Shown here piece by piece: positions 47,178 to 60,411 of a DNA stretch of 64,000 nucleotides. The stretch lies in the NCBI GenBank assembly GCA_002224055.1, contig AZLU01000087.1:93081-157080 (forward strand), written 5' to 3'. The translations under genes were made by a program, and so were the position numbers. The stretch comes from Pezizomycotina sp. ARF18 (Eukaryota > Ascomycota). Position 1 is the stretch's first letter. Every line of letters begins with the position of its first letter. The notes below the pieces were generated by a model. The model saw nothing but the letters and a program-made list of their open reading frames with translations, was not told the DNA's origin and ran no database searches.

Positions 47178-50100
47178 CTATACGCTCGATATTAGCGACC
47201 CTATCGACGAGCTCGTGGTAAAGGGCGCTAACACCCTGCCGATATGATTCACCGTGGTAGTCGTGGCATCTATCTTGGCAGTTATACGAGAAAGGCCGTT
47301 TGACAATTTCTCTATATTGTCTTGATGCACTGGGACATGGTTCCTCTGCTGAATCAAAAACCTAGATTTGAGGTTATTAGCGTAGTCCAAAAACATTTGC
47401 TGCATCTCGCCCAGTTTCGTCGAGAATTCTGCCAATAGTTCACTGCTTTCCTGACGATCAGCGTCGCTTTCGGCTTCTTTTTCTTTGGCGGAGTCGTGGA
47501 GGATTTGCTTGGCGTGCTGCTGCGCGCGGACGATAGCTGGGGCGACCACTCGATCCCACCAATCTTTCTTCTCGCTCTCTCGTTCCTTCACGGCCTCTTT
47601 CTCCGTCTTTTGTGCCTTCTCCTCGAGCTTTTTCAAGGTTATTTCAGGGGCGTCCTCCGCTGCGTCGGCTACTCGTTTAAGATCCTCTTCAAGTTTGAGA
47701 AATTTCTCCAGGATGTTCAAGTTCCCCTGTTCGACGTATTGTACGTGGTGAAGCAAAGTGTGATGAGACCTCGCAGCGAAATTCACGGCGGCCCGGAGTT
47801 CAGCGCTAGAACGTGCACGTGTCGGGCTTGAAGTAAGAATTGCGGTGCCGAAGAGGAATAACAGCATGATGGTCGTGAACAAGGTCATAAACCTGACATG
47901 CAAGTTCGTATCGGGATTATTAAAGGCATCTTGAATGGCGGTGAAAAAGTCGTGGATTGAATAGATGTTCAACGGCGTTGTTTGAGATTGAGTCCGCGTC
48001 TTCTTGCTTTTAGAGCCATTCATTTTAAAAGATTCTTCCGAACGAACATTGCCCTTTTGTGAGCCTGAGGCTAACTTCGTTTCACGTTTCGCATGGTCAT
48101 TCTTCACGGCATTGTCAGACTTTAGTGAAGTAGTAGTATCGTGTTTTTCGCCCCTCCCATCGCGCCTTACTACCTTGGCATCCGATTCACACCTCGCGTC
48201 TCCGGAGCTTTCTTAAGGGCGGCCGTTGTCACCTCTTCTCGCTTTTTAATTTGCTCCCGCCCTGATAAACCACCGCTTGTGACTTCTGGCGATTATCGTC
48301 GATCGCGTCGAGCTGTTCCTCGACGCGACTGCTGATAAAATCTGCGATGTATACAGTCCACTCATCGGCCGGGTAAAGTTTCGGCCATTCGTCATCCTCA
48401 CCTTCGACATCATCTTCTCTTTGCTCAACTTCGGCATCGCCATCTTCCTCATCACTATCGACATCTTCAAAAGGGAACACCTTATGAGCGCGCCGTCTCC
48501 AGTAGTCTCCATTACCGAATTCAGGACAATTTTCGCATACGAGTCCTAGAAACGCGGAGGCGGCTGCAACTATTTCATTGCCGCCCGTGCGCGATTCCAG
48601 GCGCACATCCCCAACAATTTCCTTTACAGAGAAGAGGCTCGTACATTCCGCAATATCCTTCTTCTCATCGTTCCACATGCTGTACCTGGCGAAGACGTGG
48701 AGCATCTCCAACGAGAAGATCATGTTATCATGAATCTCCGCCCGCGCGAACTTCAAGTAAGGCTCGTCGCGTTTCGGGTTATAATACGGTTTCGTCAACA
48801 GGGTATTCTCCAAAGAGTTGTAACCTTTGCTCTTCGTCGGATTAGACGAACGCTCAAAATATGAGGCAAGCAGTATCTTTTCCGTGTACTGAGCTATCCC
48901 TTCCCAATCTTCAGCTTCCATGAGAATATCCAGCAAAATATCTTGCAGCGGGTTCCTCATCTTCGTAGAAAACATCGTCGTACATAATCTCCAGGACATC
49001 GCTGATCCTGTCGACGCACGCGCGCCAGCTTCTTTCGTCGGCATTTCTTTGATCGAATGCAATTCTGGCAGAAACCCTGCGTATGTCGATGCGCTCGTCC
49101 GTGAGCCTCTGGGATAGGGCACCCAGTTTGTCGACCTCCGCGATCAACGCCGCGTTGATCTTACATCCGCAGTTTGCGTCCTCCAAACGTTGCCTCAAGT
49201 TGAATGTATCTTCGAGTTTATTGATCTTGAGACTAAAGACTTCCGGGTCAGCATCCTCGGCAGGGTACCTTCGATAGTTCGATTTATCAACGGCCTTGAT
49301 AACGTTGTCGACCGCTTTGCTGAAGGTTTCCTGGACAATATGACAGTCGCAGGTCTGAGAGGAGCTGCAAATGCTGGGTTTATCCTCGCTGACTGCCGAG
49401 TCTTGGGCGGCTGTCATTGCTTTAAGCTCTTTCTTGACCCTTCTTTTCTCCTCCGCCCACAGCTCGGCCCGCTCCTTCCATAGTTCTTTCCTCTCGGCTT
49501 CGAGCTCTGCCTCGCTTTGGACATGGAGATCCCGGCCCTTTGAAATTCTTCCTGGCGTGCTGTCGCGTCAGCGAGCAGTGCCTTCGCCTCCGCCGCAGTG
49601 CGCTGAGCCTCATTGTACGCCTGCTGGATCTGCGCCTGTTGCGCGTGCAGATCATCCGATGGCGATTGTCTCAGCAAATAATCCATGGACTTGTCCATAT
49701 TCAAGGTCTCGTCATCGACAGGCGGAGCAGGCCATTCGAGTGCAGATAGACGGGAGTATTCCAATCGGTCTGGGCAGCCTGCCTGACCTCAGCAGAAATA
49801 TTGCTTAGGAGGGATCAGACGGGAACGACATCGAGACCGCTCCGGTTGCGGGATAATTGGGAGCACTATTTCGCGCCAAGACATCGGCTGGAACAGAGTA
49901 ATATTCCCTCGGGATTGGAAAAGGGTGCAAATAACCGGTATGTGCGGCTCCGAGGCCATAGAGATCTTCAGGTGTTTGCTGAACATCTTTCTGCTCATCA
50001 AGTGCTTCATCTCTTGCCTGATCATGACTACTATTTTCCATTCCTGAGAAGGAGTTCAGATGGGTGTTGTTCTCAAGCTCCAGATCGTTATCGCTTTCTT

Positions 50101-50254
50101 CCTCGCTGAGTCCATCAAAAGAACAGATAGAAAGTCCGTCGCTGGAAGCGTACGATTCAGAATCCGAGCAAGACTCGTACGCAGGCCCAGCGTCGACAAT
50201 CGTTCCGAGGTAAGGTCTCTGTTGGTTTGAACCCGAAGTTTCCGATGCGTCCAT
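47178..50254 (-). CDS. large acidic coiled-coil protein with C-terminal membrane anchor
   Basis: The ATG at 50254 begins MDASETSGSNQQRPYLG. Read across frame shifts, the signal is continuous to the stop at 47178. It comprises an acidic disordered N-terminus (SCSDSESYASSDGLSICSFD), a coiled-coil stretch (AQIQQAYNEAQRTAAEAKAL, then EAELEAERKELWKERAELW), a middle region (DNVIKAVDKSNYRRYP, LEDTFNLRQRLEDANCGCKI), a helical region (LLDILMEAEDWEGIAQYTEK, LEMLHVFARYSMWNDEKKD) and an acidic patch (DEEDGDAEVEQREDDVEGE). Next is a membrane helix (VRFMTLFTTIMLLFLFGTAI) and a last coiled coil with KERESEKKDWWDRVV. Shifts are near 49800, 49520, 48960, 48220 and 48190. It could be two genes meeting at about 48200; the reading signal across that gap favours one. 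No family is recognised. Confidence 0.65.
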
Positions 50255-53200
50255 TGTTTCGAGATCAATACAGGGCTCTTTGGTAACTAAGAAAAGCTTT
50301 GACAATTACTAATAAGGTAAGCAGTGCAGAGGACGAGAGCCAGGTTTGTTTCTACTAAATGATGGTAAATGCTGAAATGGAGATTTATCAAAGTACTAAA
50401 AGATCGTTCTTGAGTCTGGGTTCCAATTAAAATAACAGCATGTCATCTCATACCCAAGTCCCGCTAGAGTTTCCCATAAGGTTCAGCTTGCGCACGAGAT
50501 ACTGTCGTAACTCTGAGTTCGAATTTCAGTCATTGGCCTCAGATGTTATGTACCTATAGAATACAAGCTTTCTTTTACGCCTTGGCTATCAAAAAGCACA
50601 TCACTAACACGTTATCAATCAGCTAGAGGTTTGAAAATGCGGACCGATTCCAGAACTACCTGGACCAGCTTTACAACCTCATCATTTCAACTTTAATTGG
50701 TATTATTACTGCTCGTGATACCAGTATGCCGCGCTCCAAAGCCACTATCTATTGCCCCGTATTAGAAAAGAAGGACGTATTTTCACAGGGATTTGATACA
50801 GGCGCACGGGACGGTTGACAAAACAGCTGTCCTCGGACTCGTGAGAGTTTTCTTCGCAGAGTTTCTACACGCGCGAGGAGTCGCAATGCGCATCGATACA
50901 CCTCAAAGCCCTGGTGAATTGAGATCAAAATTACTATTTAGACTTTCGGACCCTTTGAGTTGTGCTCGTAAAGCTAAATGTACGCAACAATACAGTTTCA
51001 TTTTATAATATATCTAAGCTCAAGTTGCCGACACGCCTCCTAAGAAATCTTCGCATCTCGGCTGGGATAGTAGATATTTGGTATCAGCCTCTCAGACTTA
51101 TACATAAGCTAGAGAATATTTCATTATAAGAAGTTGTTTGTAGACTGAATTAAACGCACAGAATGGGGTCTTAAGGGTTAGAGATATTCATCTGCTTAAC
51201 AATCACAAACGCGCATCGTTGAAACCCATATAGCGGCGTGTAGTTAAACGAGTAGATTTATCCGTCACCTGCTAAAAGATGGCCAAAGTATTTACCTGTT
51301 ATTGATGTGATCTGGGACAACGAAAGTAGGTGCGGGTTTGTCCGTAAATGGTATAACACCGAATTCTTAAGGGTCTATGGTATCATATCCCAACGAGGAC
51401 GCGAGAGGTTGAAGAAATTGGTGATGGAAGTATAGAAAACATAGCGTTTTGACTTTCCAAAACGCAGTCTTCGGTCTGGTAGATCAACCGGGTCATCGCG
51501 ATCGGTGTTTCGAGATGCAATTGCCTTGATCAAGGCTTCGTCCAAAAAACGAAAGTGAGATCGCATCGATCTCCAAATGCCGCCGAAATGTAATCATCAC
51601 CAAAAACGTCGAAGGACTGCGTGTACAAGGCGAAGCAGACGCCGTTACTTAAAATAAAATAAATAAAAATAAAAATAAAAACAACACATTCAAACTCAAA
51701 TACGAATCTTGCAAGTTCGCGATGTGCTAGTGGTCGTCTGCATGTTACATCGCAATCAGGGAAAAGTCTGAGATCCATTTACTTAACTATCTGACCTGTC
51801 ACCTCGTCTTCATCACCGCGAAGTATCCTGGAGCTTTTCTGGATGTCCTAAATCTGTACTGGATCTCAGGCCCAACCGGGGAGGGGCGAATCAACTGGCG
51901 AACTAAACGACAAGCCGTTCTGCGAAGAGGCTCGCGCTGGATTTTCGAGATCTGTTATTAATGTACTATCCCAAGATGGTTTCGGTCGCCACCTAGGTAT
52001 CCCAGAACATTTTGACGCTGTATTTAAAGAGTGTAAACTAGCTTGCGGTTTCTGGATCGAAATCCGAGTTTCGGGCAGGGAGATCTAAAGGTTAACGCCA
52101 ACGTTAAAGTTCTGTAGACTAATGATACCCTAAAATGAACAATAATATTATTAAAGGGTTATGATACTCTCGATCTGGGAGACTTGGTTGAGTCTATCGA
52201 GGTTCTGTTGCCCATCGATACAAAACCTCCATTCACGATACTAATTTTACATGTCATTGCCCCTAATTTTTCATGTCTTATCTTTGAGCTCCAGCCAAGT
52301 TACCGAAAGTCGATACTCCGTAATAGAAATCGACCTATAATATCTTTCCTAAAAATAAATCACCCTAAGAGACGAAAGGAGCTCAATTCCAAGTTCGTAT
52401 TTGAGAGCACGATTACAGAGTATCCACTAAAAGATAACGCTTCGGATCGCCCCGTTCGGTTAGTCTTCCATGGAGCCCGCAATTTCGGAGACAATAATAG
52501 TGAACATTCATTCCCTTGGTAAATTTCTGATCGAGCTCACTGTTCACGATAGCCATGAAAGTCTGGAAGTAGAGCACCACCGAAGATGTGTCTCGTGATA
52601 CACCTTACACACACTCATATGCGTTGCGTGCCTTGAATCGTTTAGCTTCATAAATCCTGTCTGAGGGAAGGAGGCCGGAGGAAAACAAACACACAAAATG
52701 CAAGTATGAGCTGTAAAAACCTGAATGGCACAGCAAAATTTTTTCAATTGCCCCCTCTTATCGATAATGGGCTGTGATGGCTGAAAAATAGCTGACTTCA
52801 ATATGAGTGTAGAAGGAAAAAGAAACGAAAGCAAATTTTCACCACGGTCGATGCACGGGCGACCCCTTACCTTTCAACAGAAATAGCTTTGTTTGCAGAA
52901 AAAAAATGTTTTATGTCCACGTTTACTATCGTAGGCAGATAGAAGCTTCAGGAAATGATGTCAAGGGTAAGTCTTAATCTTTCGCTATCTAGCTTTTCTT
53001 TTTGAACTTTTTATCCTATCAATCGTTCGCTGCGAAACATTTTTTGTTGTAAACAAAGTTTAATTCGTTCCCTGAACATAGCTTAGCTGGCATGTTTACG
53101 TGGTTCTATTTTTAGCTTGTCAAAATCGTCCAACATTCTCAATAATAATGATATTTCGAAGCTTAGCTCTTAGCTGCTGTTGACTATAACTGCATTTCAG

Positions 53201-53721
53201 AATGTAATTAAAAAGGCTATCCGGCTTAGGAGATGCACAGGATGCTTCTAATTATCACGTCGCAGATTTCGTGTTATAATATCATCAATAATATAAGCAA
53301 GGATACGGAAACGTTTTTTTTTTTGAGTGTTATAATAGTGGTATCTATTAGGTATATTCTCCGAAATTGAGAGTTATTTACAATAGGGGTAGAAAATTGA
53401 AAAAGAGAACCAAAACAAACTCGCTGTGCTGTGAACTAACTAAGAAATATAAATGCGACCGCCCAGTTCGAACAAATGAGATCATGAACTTGAAAAAGCA
53501 AAATGTATACGTTATCATTATACAGTAAAGGGAAAGGAGTGCAAAAAGGAGATTGTTTATACAGAATGAAAAATGAAGGTGTAGACATTGTCATGAGAAG
53601 TCGTAAAATTTGTGATCGTGATGACCAGATGCATTCTTGATCGAGCTGTCGTGAAAAAAAAGGAAAAATTCGATAAGTCGGGGATCTTCACATGACCCAG
53701 CAGGCACTCTGATCCTCGACC
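50255..53721. other. long intergenic region
   Basis: No gene is supported over 3.5 kb. Short frames (51375-51778 minus, 52184-52522 plus, 52544-52834 minus) lack motifs. An AAATAA-type run (51650-51680) explains an apparent IFIFIF hydrophobic segment. Confidence 0.4.
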
Positions 53722-54805
53722 TTATTCGCGGGACCTAACCCTTTCCACATCCCTCTGCCGCCTCTTCTTGTCCCGGATTTCGAGCGTTTCCTCGGTGAAT
53801 CTCGAAATATACCTCGCGCTCGGCCGATCTCGGGTTTTCGGCGATGCAAAGGCCGATGAGCGTCCGCAATTTCTCGCTGTAACGCGCCCTATCTCTCTTA
53901 TCCATCCTAGCACTCGAGCATCGTAAGGCCCAAAGCGTAAATGTCCGACTCGCCGATTATGCCTTGCGTCTTCCCTTTTTAATTGCGCGTGGATTTCGGG
54001 GCGAGGTAGAACATCGTTCCGAAGGTTTTTGTGCCTTTCCGCTACCGCCGACGGCACCATGCCGAAATCTGCGAGCTTTAGGTGGTAATCACCAATACGA
54101 CTCCACGTTTTGGGTATCCTATTGGCAAAGAGTACGTTCGCGGGTTTTATGTCGCGGTGGATGATGTTGTTGTGGTGTAAATACGAGACGCCGACGCGAC
54201 TGGCGGAAGATGTACCACACAAAATCTTCGCCGAGTAAGCGTTGTCCCTGTTGAGATTGTCGATTGCCTTTTCTAGGGATCCGCCAGCGCAGTACTCCAT
54301 GTAGAGGCGAGCGAGGCCGGCCCGGGACAATGCGGACGTCGTAGAGGCGGACAATGTTAGGGTGTCTAGGACGCGGAGGAGGGCGGCTTCTTTTTTGCGG
54401 AGGCAGCGATGGAGTGGTTTATTTGTATCGAGCCGTGGGAGGTTTTCAGGTAGGAGATGTCTTTCCGGCGAGCCACTTTTTATGAGACTTACGTTAGTTA
54501 TTGTGATTCTGCTGTAGAGGGTAAAACTCGAACATCAGATGAAGAAATTGTGGGATCTAACCTTATTGTCTGACCGCGTGAACCTTACTTACGACGCCGA
54601 AGGCACCGTGTCCGAGTTCTTGAAGAACTCGTGGTCCCGGTCGGATAGGAAATTTTTTTGACAACCATTGTGTATGTGCTTGTGCTTTAACGAATTGCAA
54701 AGTTTCGATTCGATAAGGACTTTGAGCTATGAAGAACGGATCACGATTTCGATGAGACGGTGGAGGGGTTCTTATAGACAAAATCATAACGTCTCTCGAA
54801 CACAT
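53722..54805 (-). CDS. serine/threonine protein kinase (NIMA/NEK-like pattern)
   Basis: The ATG at 54805 begins MCSRDVMILSIRTPP. The glycine loop ELGHGAFGVVSK is at about 54585-54622 and an intron probably starts there (GTAAGT). After it the N-lobe continues with EAALLRVL and NIVRLYDVRIV, then LYMEYCAGGSLEKAIDNLNR. The catalytic loop HRDIKPANVLF is at about 54130-54162 and DFG at 54059-54070. The APE-like region is shifted in frame (PEIHAQLKRED); SDIYALGLTMLE follows in another frame. The C-terminal tail is basic and ends in VERVRSRE at 53722. The hinge MEYCAGGSL and LGLTMLE resemble NEK-type kinases, though I cannot fix the subfamily. Several one-base shifts occur near 54320, 54020 and 53960. 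Confidence 0.82.
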
Positions 54806-57800
54806 CACATATTAATATTGTTATATTCCGGAATTGGGATAGTCCTTCTATTCCATGTGTTCGAGTGGGGTTAAGGCACGTTAGGGCGTTGTGCCATGGC
54901 GGCTACCCTGCGATATCGCAACGGGGGTGGTATATTTTCGCTGGCGTTATTACTGATGTGGACTCATGCACGCAAGAAAAAAAACAAATAGCTAAATTAG
55001 AAAAAGAAAAGAAAAGCAGAACGAAAAAAAAAAAAAAAAAAAAAAAAAACTACAAGTCTAACAACGGAGGATGCGGGAGGACGGGACTGGGGGAATAGAA
55101 GGAAGGAAGTCCTATAATAGAAATTACTGGTCAAAAGGGTAGAGGAGCCTTGGGTACATTCGTTGTCTACTTTGCTGGCCACGACCGTAAGAGAAGCTCC
55201 AAGACTTTGGGGGCAGAGGAGAAAAAATTTTTCGTCGTCAATAAGTAATCTTTGCTACCAAATTGGGCCTCTTAGCAATAGCAATCCTTCCTATGCCTGT
55301 TCATGCATGATTTAGGTAGGGAAAAAGGTACCCCGTGAAAAAATTTTCTCTCACGGTTTACTGCCCTTTGAAAATTTATCTTACATGTATGGCTGACTTC
55401 TTGGAGCTCTGTTTTTTCGCCTGCCCAATGAGACGATCTCAGATACTAGTACGGGTAAGTATACCGCCTATTCTCTTCGATATAGGGAAGGGAAACTGCT
55501 GTCGAGACGGTGGTATACACCGCTCGGGCAATGATGCGATGGCTGATGATCTGTCATCCATTTATGCATGCAGCGTAAGTTCCCGCTGCTGTCATTGTGC
55601 CACGCACAAGCGAGAAAAAATTTTTTTTTTCGTCGGAAGTCTAGTCACGAAAACCGTACACTAAAGCGTGATACTAGTAACTCTTTAAAACCGTTGAAGC
55701 TATTGGATATTTGTTTCGTCCATTCTAGGTCCATATTGACGGCTAAAGAGGAGAATTTCGGAGGAGAGTCGGATTCTTGTCGGTGGGATCAACGCAAACG
55801 CTGCAAGTGACAATGCAGGCAGACTCTAAACTACCTGTCAATCCTGATTTACTCACATATATCCTCTAGCGTTTAAGTTTTAGCAAATCAATAAGAAAGC
55901 AGATTAGGAATAGTAATTACAATTGCTATCTCTGCGGGCTCCACGTTGCGCCATCGGCCAGACATTCCACGTTGTTTCTTATTCGTTTACGTTTTATTGA
56001 AAGATAGTAGACTTAACTTAGCCGGTCTAGCCATTATCACTTTTCCCCGCGCTATTTTCGTTTATTGAAGCCCTCTAAAATTGGGGATCATGGAAGCTAG
56101 ACTACGAGCAAATACAAGGGAAACGAATAGAAGAATTTATAACTCACCGCCATCATATTTTTCAGCCACTACCGATACAGAATGAGAGCTAGTTCTGGCC
56201 CACAGCCGACGCCCGACTGGCAATCTAAAAACATTCGATATTCAATTGTACATGGGCGAGATTCTTTCCTGATATCCAGGACAATACGCTATAGACCCAC
56301 AGTTATTCCGCAGAAAGATATCAGAGCTAAAATTGAATGGATGCTTTCATCGGTGTAGAGGCCGCCATTTGTGCTCGTATCAGGTGGAACTAACGGATAA
56401 CGGCATCAGTATTTATTATTTCACAGCCAATTATCGTCATATCCCTCGAGAACTCTCTCGAATTCAGTACAGTTTCACGCACCGAAGTCGATATCCCTCG
56501 AGGAACTCTCTCGAATTCAGTAGAGTGTTCACAGCACCGAAGTCGATTGTTGTGATTGTTTGCGGACTGATAACGCACCTCCGAAATGTTTCCCTAACTC
56601 GAATCGTAAAGCATCTACCCAGATTCTGCTGATTCGTTGCCTTAGAATAATACATTGGCGGTTGTAGCGTGTAGCGCTAAAAATATATTTCCCCAGTTAT
56701 GCTTTGTCACGCTCCAAGTTTCTGCTCATTCTTTTTGTCAGACTGAAACGTGTACTGCAGCGAATAAACATTATTGATGCTTGGCCCGAGCTTTTACAAC
56801 AAATTTGTCTTGAATCACCGTCTGCTGGCAAATTGATCTAGAACAATAGAGTTTTACGCAACAAGCCCCTGGAATTCTCAAACCTCGGTTTTTCCAACTA
56901 CGACTTGGGTATTTCCTTGAAGAATTTTTTCGATCCAGATATCGATACCGCTCTTCGGCCAGCGACGGGTACACACCACCCTCCCCGGTCGCCAGCCGCC
57001 CCCACTACGAGCTTCCATGGGTTTGCTTTTTAGTGGTGTTATTCATAATAATACACACTCGAACTCGAGGATTCTATTTTTATATAGGACAACAGTCTAT
57101 ATTTTTTCTTCGTACGCCGACTGGATCCGATAATTCTTCAATTCTCGCCAGGCGGAGCGCATGAGATCATCACAGATCTTCCGCACATCTTTGGTGGCAA
57201 AGAAAACAGAAGAAAATTTTTTTTTCGCTTCTTCCTATTGGAACTCGATTCTCTTCGGAGATACCTTAGTTTTTCCGGCGGTGAAGAAAATACTTCCCCG
57301 CCGCGGGGCGATGGTTGCGCGAACTTAGTGTTTGTTATGTCATCAGTACTATGTTAGTAGTATCGAAAATTTTGGCAAAATTCGTAATCGACGGGATTAG
57401 CTCCTTAGGCAATTTAAGCTTATTGTAGAAGTAGAAGTGAAGGTTTCTGAGCGGGGCTTTCTTTCTTCTTCTTCTTTCTTTTTTTTTTTTTTCTTTTTTT
57501 TTTTTTTTTTACTACGCGTAAATTTCGTTGTGAGGCCTAAGATTTTGGTTAACTGCTGGCAATGTTGCTTCGTCTCGAATGCTATACTCGTTGTGTAGGA
57601 TTCTTCCGTAGGCAGATGCAATATTATCTCCCTCGATCTTTCGCATTGCAATAACTCCGCTCTTCCCTTCGAAGCTTTCTCGTTTTCCTAATAACCATCT
57701 TTTCGCGAACTGTGCGAGCAAATTATTCAATTTTCCACGCCTAAAGATCATCGTCCGATCCGAAGATAACAATTACCAATTAATACTAACATAGATTCCG

Positions 57801-59273
57801 GTGTTACGTTAACCATTTACTCGATAACCGAGCCAAAAAAAAAAAAAAAAAAAAATCTCCTAGAAACCCCTTCCATGGAACCTTCGCTGCAGATATCGAA
57901 AGCATGGTAGCATGAGCACGGTTTGCGCAACGGGTGCGACGTCGGACGCGAGTTGTTGTCGATCACGGTTGATCATGTAAGATGTACCTGTTCGGCGGAT
58001 TCTTCGAGGAGAGAATATGTATACACATTCCCGACACCGTGAGCTCACGGGTTTCCTGTTAGGCAAGTCCAATCATAAGGTATAATGCGGCAACTTCTGT
58101 CTTATTTTTTCAATATACCGCGGAAAGTAGTGAGCTGCAAAATCCCTCAACGAGGAAGAAAAATTTGGGGGCTCTTCCTATCGTCTTCTTTTTCTTGTTA
58201 TTCTTTTGCGCTGTCGTTTGTATTAATTTCGCTTAGATTTCGAGAACCCTGAAGGATCCATCGTGATTCATGCGGCATGAATGCTCCCTGATTAATCATC
58301 GGGATACTGTGAACCTGAGCTCGAGAGGGCGTGCACAGACGTTCTAGGAAAAATGACCAAGGACGAAAAGCGAAGATGGGTGATTTCAGAGGTTTCTACC
58401 TACAGTATTTCTCTCGTAACTAGCTGTAGGACTTACATTTGGATCTAGTATAATTCGTGCGCCACGGAAACTCGAATTGCGGCTCCGGCCCGTGGTACGA
58501 TGGGGGAAGTTTCCTTCAAAGAGTCGCTAACATTACTCAAGAATATGTCACGGGTATCGGCGCGGTGGACGCTGTAGAGTTCTCGAACCGGATGATTGTA
58601 AGGATTAGGACTAGACGGATACTGTTAACTAGTTTTGAAAAAAATTTGAAATGAAAGCAAAGTTAAAGTATGAATTATACAAAAATAATACACCATGATG
58701 ATGCTTATAGCCTTGAAAAATGCTATCAAAAATCCCAATGAACAAATAGAGACCATTGATGAGGACCCAAAGATGATGTAGAAAACCAGTATGAACAGAT
58801 AATAGACCCTCTCTCAAAGAAAATGCAAAAAACCGGCGAAAGGAGCAAAAGCCAAAAAAAAAAAAAAAAAAAAAACAAAAAGAAAAGAAACACCAAAGAG
58901 CTAATGAAAATATATACAAGAAAGTTAAAGCTGCTATTAAATGTGAGGAAAAGAGGAAATGCGAATGATTAGGAAGTATGACGAGAATGCAGTCGAAACA
59001 GTTTTTCTGGTCCAGTGTCATTGGCTGTTAAGAAGTGGAAGAAAATAAAGCACCGCCGACGAGGTTTGTTGAAATGGGCTTCTAAAAAGATTTATTGAGT
59101 TGACGCGCGTTTACCCGATGGTCGTTTGAGCATGCTTCCGAGAACGCTACTCCGGAATTTGTCGGTCGAGTCTAGTTCCTCCCACAGTAAGCCTCCGCAT
59201 AGTATTAACCATTAGTGTAGAATAAGACCGAAAACTAACCTCTTATAATCCCGAAGCGCGCGTGCTCAGCGAT
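54806..59273. other. long region without a supported gene; homopolymers and a tandem duplication
   Basis: A-runs lie at 55025-55049, 57835-57855 and 58855-58875; a T-rich stretch lies at 57478-57510. Minus-strand frames at 57397-57772 contain some coding-like sequence (MIFRRGKLNNLLAQFAKRWL), but no domain is identified and I do not call a gene. The 56.4-kb duplication is given separately. Confidence 0.4.
56439..56545. repeat. imperfect tandem duplication, 52 and 55 bp
   Basis: The two copies start ATATCCCTCGAG and end CACCGAAGTCG. Copy 1 is 56439-56490 and copy 2 is 56491-56545. They differ by three small insertions and one or two substitutions. Confidence 0.9.
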
Positions 59274-60180
59274 CTACGGAAGCCGGGAAACCTGCTGGTA
59301 GGGGTCGAGCTCGACCAGCGGGAGACGCAGCGCGGCATGTAGTCGTCTACGCTTTCGATCTCGATCGCCTCGCGGTGTCTTCCTCGGTGAGGGACTGTAG
59401 TGTTTCTACTGGTTGTTAGCTTGTTTCGTTGAAGGCGACGTTCCAGGATATTGCGTGAAAACTTACCCTCGAGCTTCGGTGCGTGCTTGCCGACCGATGA
59501 GCGCCACTGGAGGATCTTAGAACGGCGGAGGTACAACTTGCTCTGCGCCTCTTTCTCTGGTTGATGTTCTGTCGGAGGCGCGTTGGCTCCTGTTTCAAAC
59601 TGACGAAACTATGGTCAGTGTTGTTTTCCACTTTGACGTTATCCATGAAGGATTGTTGCTTATCCGGCGTACCGTAATCCTTCCTGCCGCTCATTATATC
59701 CTGTCCATCGCTCGCAGTCTCAGTCTCAGCAGCCCCAGTCTTCGTGTTTACTTGTCGCGTAGTACTCTGCTATCGGAAGGTACGCAGTCGGCAGCGTTTG
59801 GAACCTTAAGCACCGGACTCTTCCGCTCGACTTCATTCGAGTACAGCGAGAGATCGGAACTAATAACGCTAACAAGCGACGGTAAGCGCCGTAGACTGGG
59901 CGTGCTGCCAGATACAAACTCTTCGAAGGGTTTGATGTTGTCTATAATACAATAGTTTTTCAGCCAATGAAACCACGACATGAAGTAAAGGAAGAGGTAT
60001 ACACTGACCTTCGACGGGCGAATACAGCTCGATGACATCCATTATCTCTTCGATAACCTCGGCCTCGTCGCACGGGATTGCCATCTGCAGCCGGAGCATC
60101 TTCGGAAGCGCGGCGAGCTGGTCTTCCGTCCAAGCCCCGGAGGCGCGCCGCTGCAGCTGCAGCTTCTTGTCGGGTTGCAT
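59274..60180 (-). CDS. hypothetical protein, three exons
   Basis: The ATG at 60180 begins MQPDKKLQLQRRASGAWTED. Exon 1 includes LPKMLRLQMAIPCDEAEVIE and ends at 60009. Intron 1 is 59942-60008 (GTCAGT to TATAG). Exon 2 reads DNIKPFEEFVSGSTPSLRRL, SLVSVISSDLSLYSNEVERK. After an apparent frame shift near 59750 it continues with SGRKDYGTPDKQQSFMDNVK and ENNTDHSFVSLKQEPTRLRQ. Intron 2 begins at GTAAGT near 59465. The final exon reads SPSPRKTPRGDRDRKRRRLH and ALRLPLVELDPYQQVSRLP, with stop at 59274-59276. The basic RKRRR and the acidic/phospho-like context suggest a nuclear protein, but no family is recognised. Confidence 0.6.
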
Positions 60181-60372
60181 TTGGCACCCCTTCACCTGGG
60201 ATTTTTTTCGCGCGAAAGGGATTGAGGAAGGAAAATCCGGGGCGCAGGCGAGGCTAATATATTAATATATATAAATAGTATGCTAATAATTTTGGTTGTC
60301 GATGATTGTGGTGGTGAGGTTTTTTTAAAATGAAAAAAAGGATTTTTGAAACTTTGCAAAAGTGCTATTTTG

Positions 60373-60411
<39 letters not shown>

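Noticed and set aside
51530-51778. Hydrophobic FIFIFIYFIL segment as a membrane protein
   Set aside because: It is produced by an AAATAA-type low-complexity run, and no other coding features are present.
57397-57772. Possible small minus-strand gene
   Set aside because: Some sequence looks coding, but a poly-Lys tail from an A-run, no splice support and no motif leave it unsupported.
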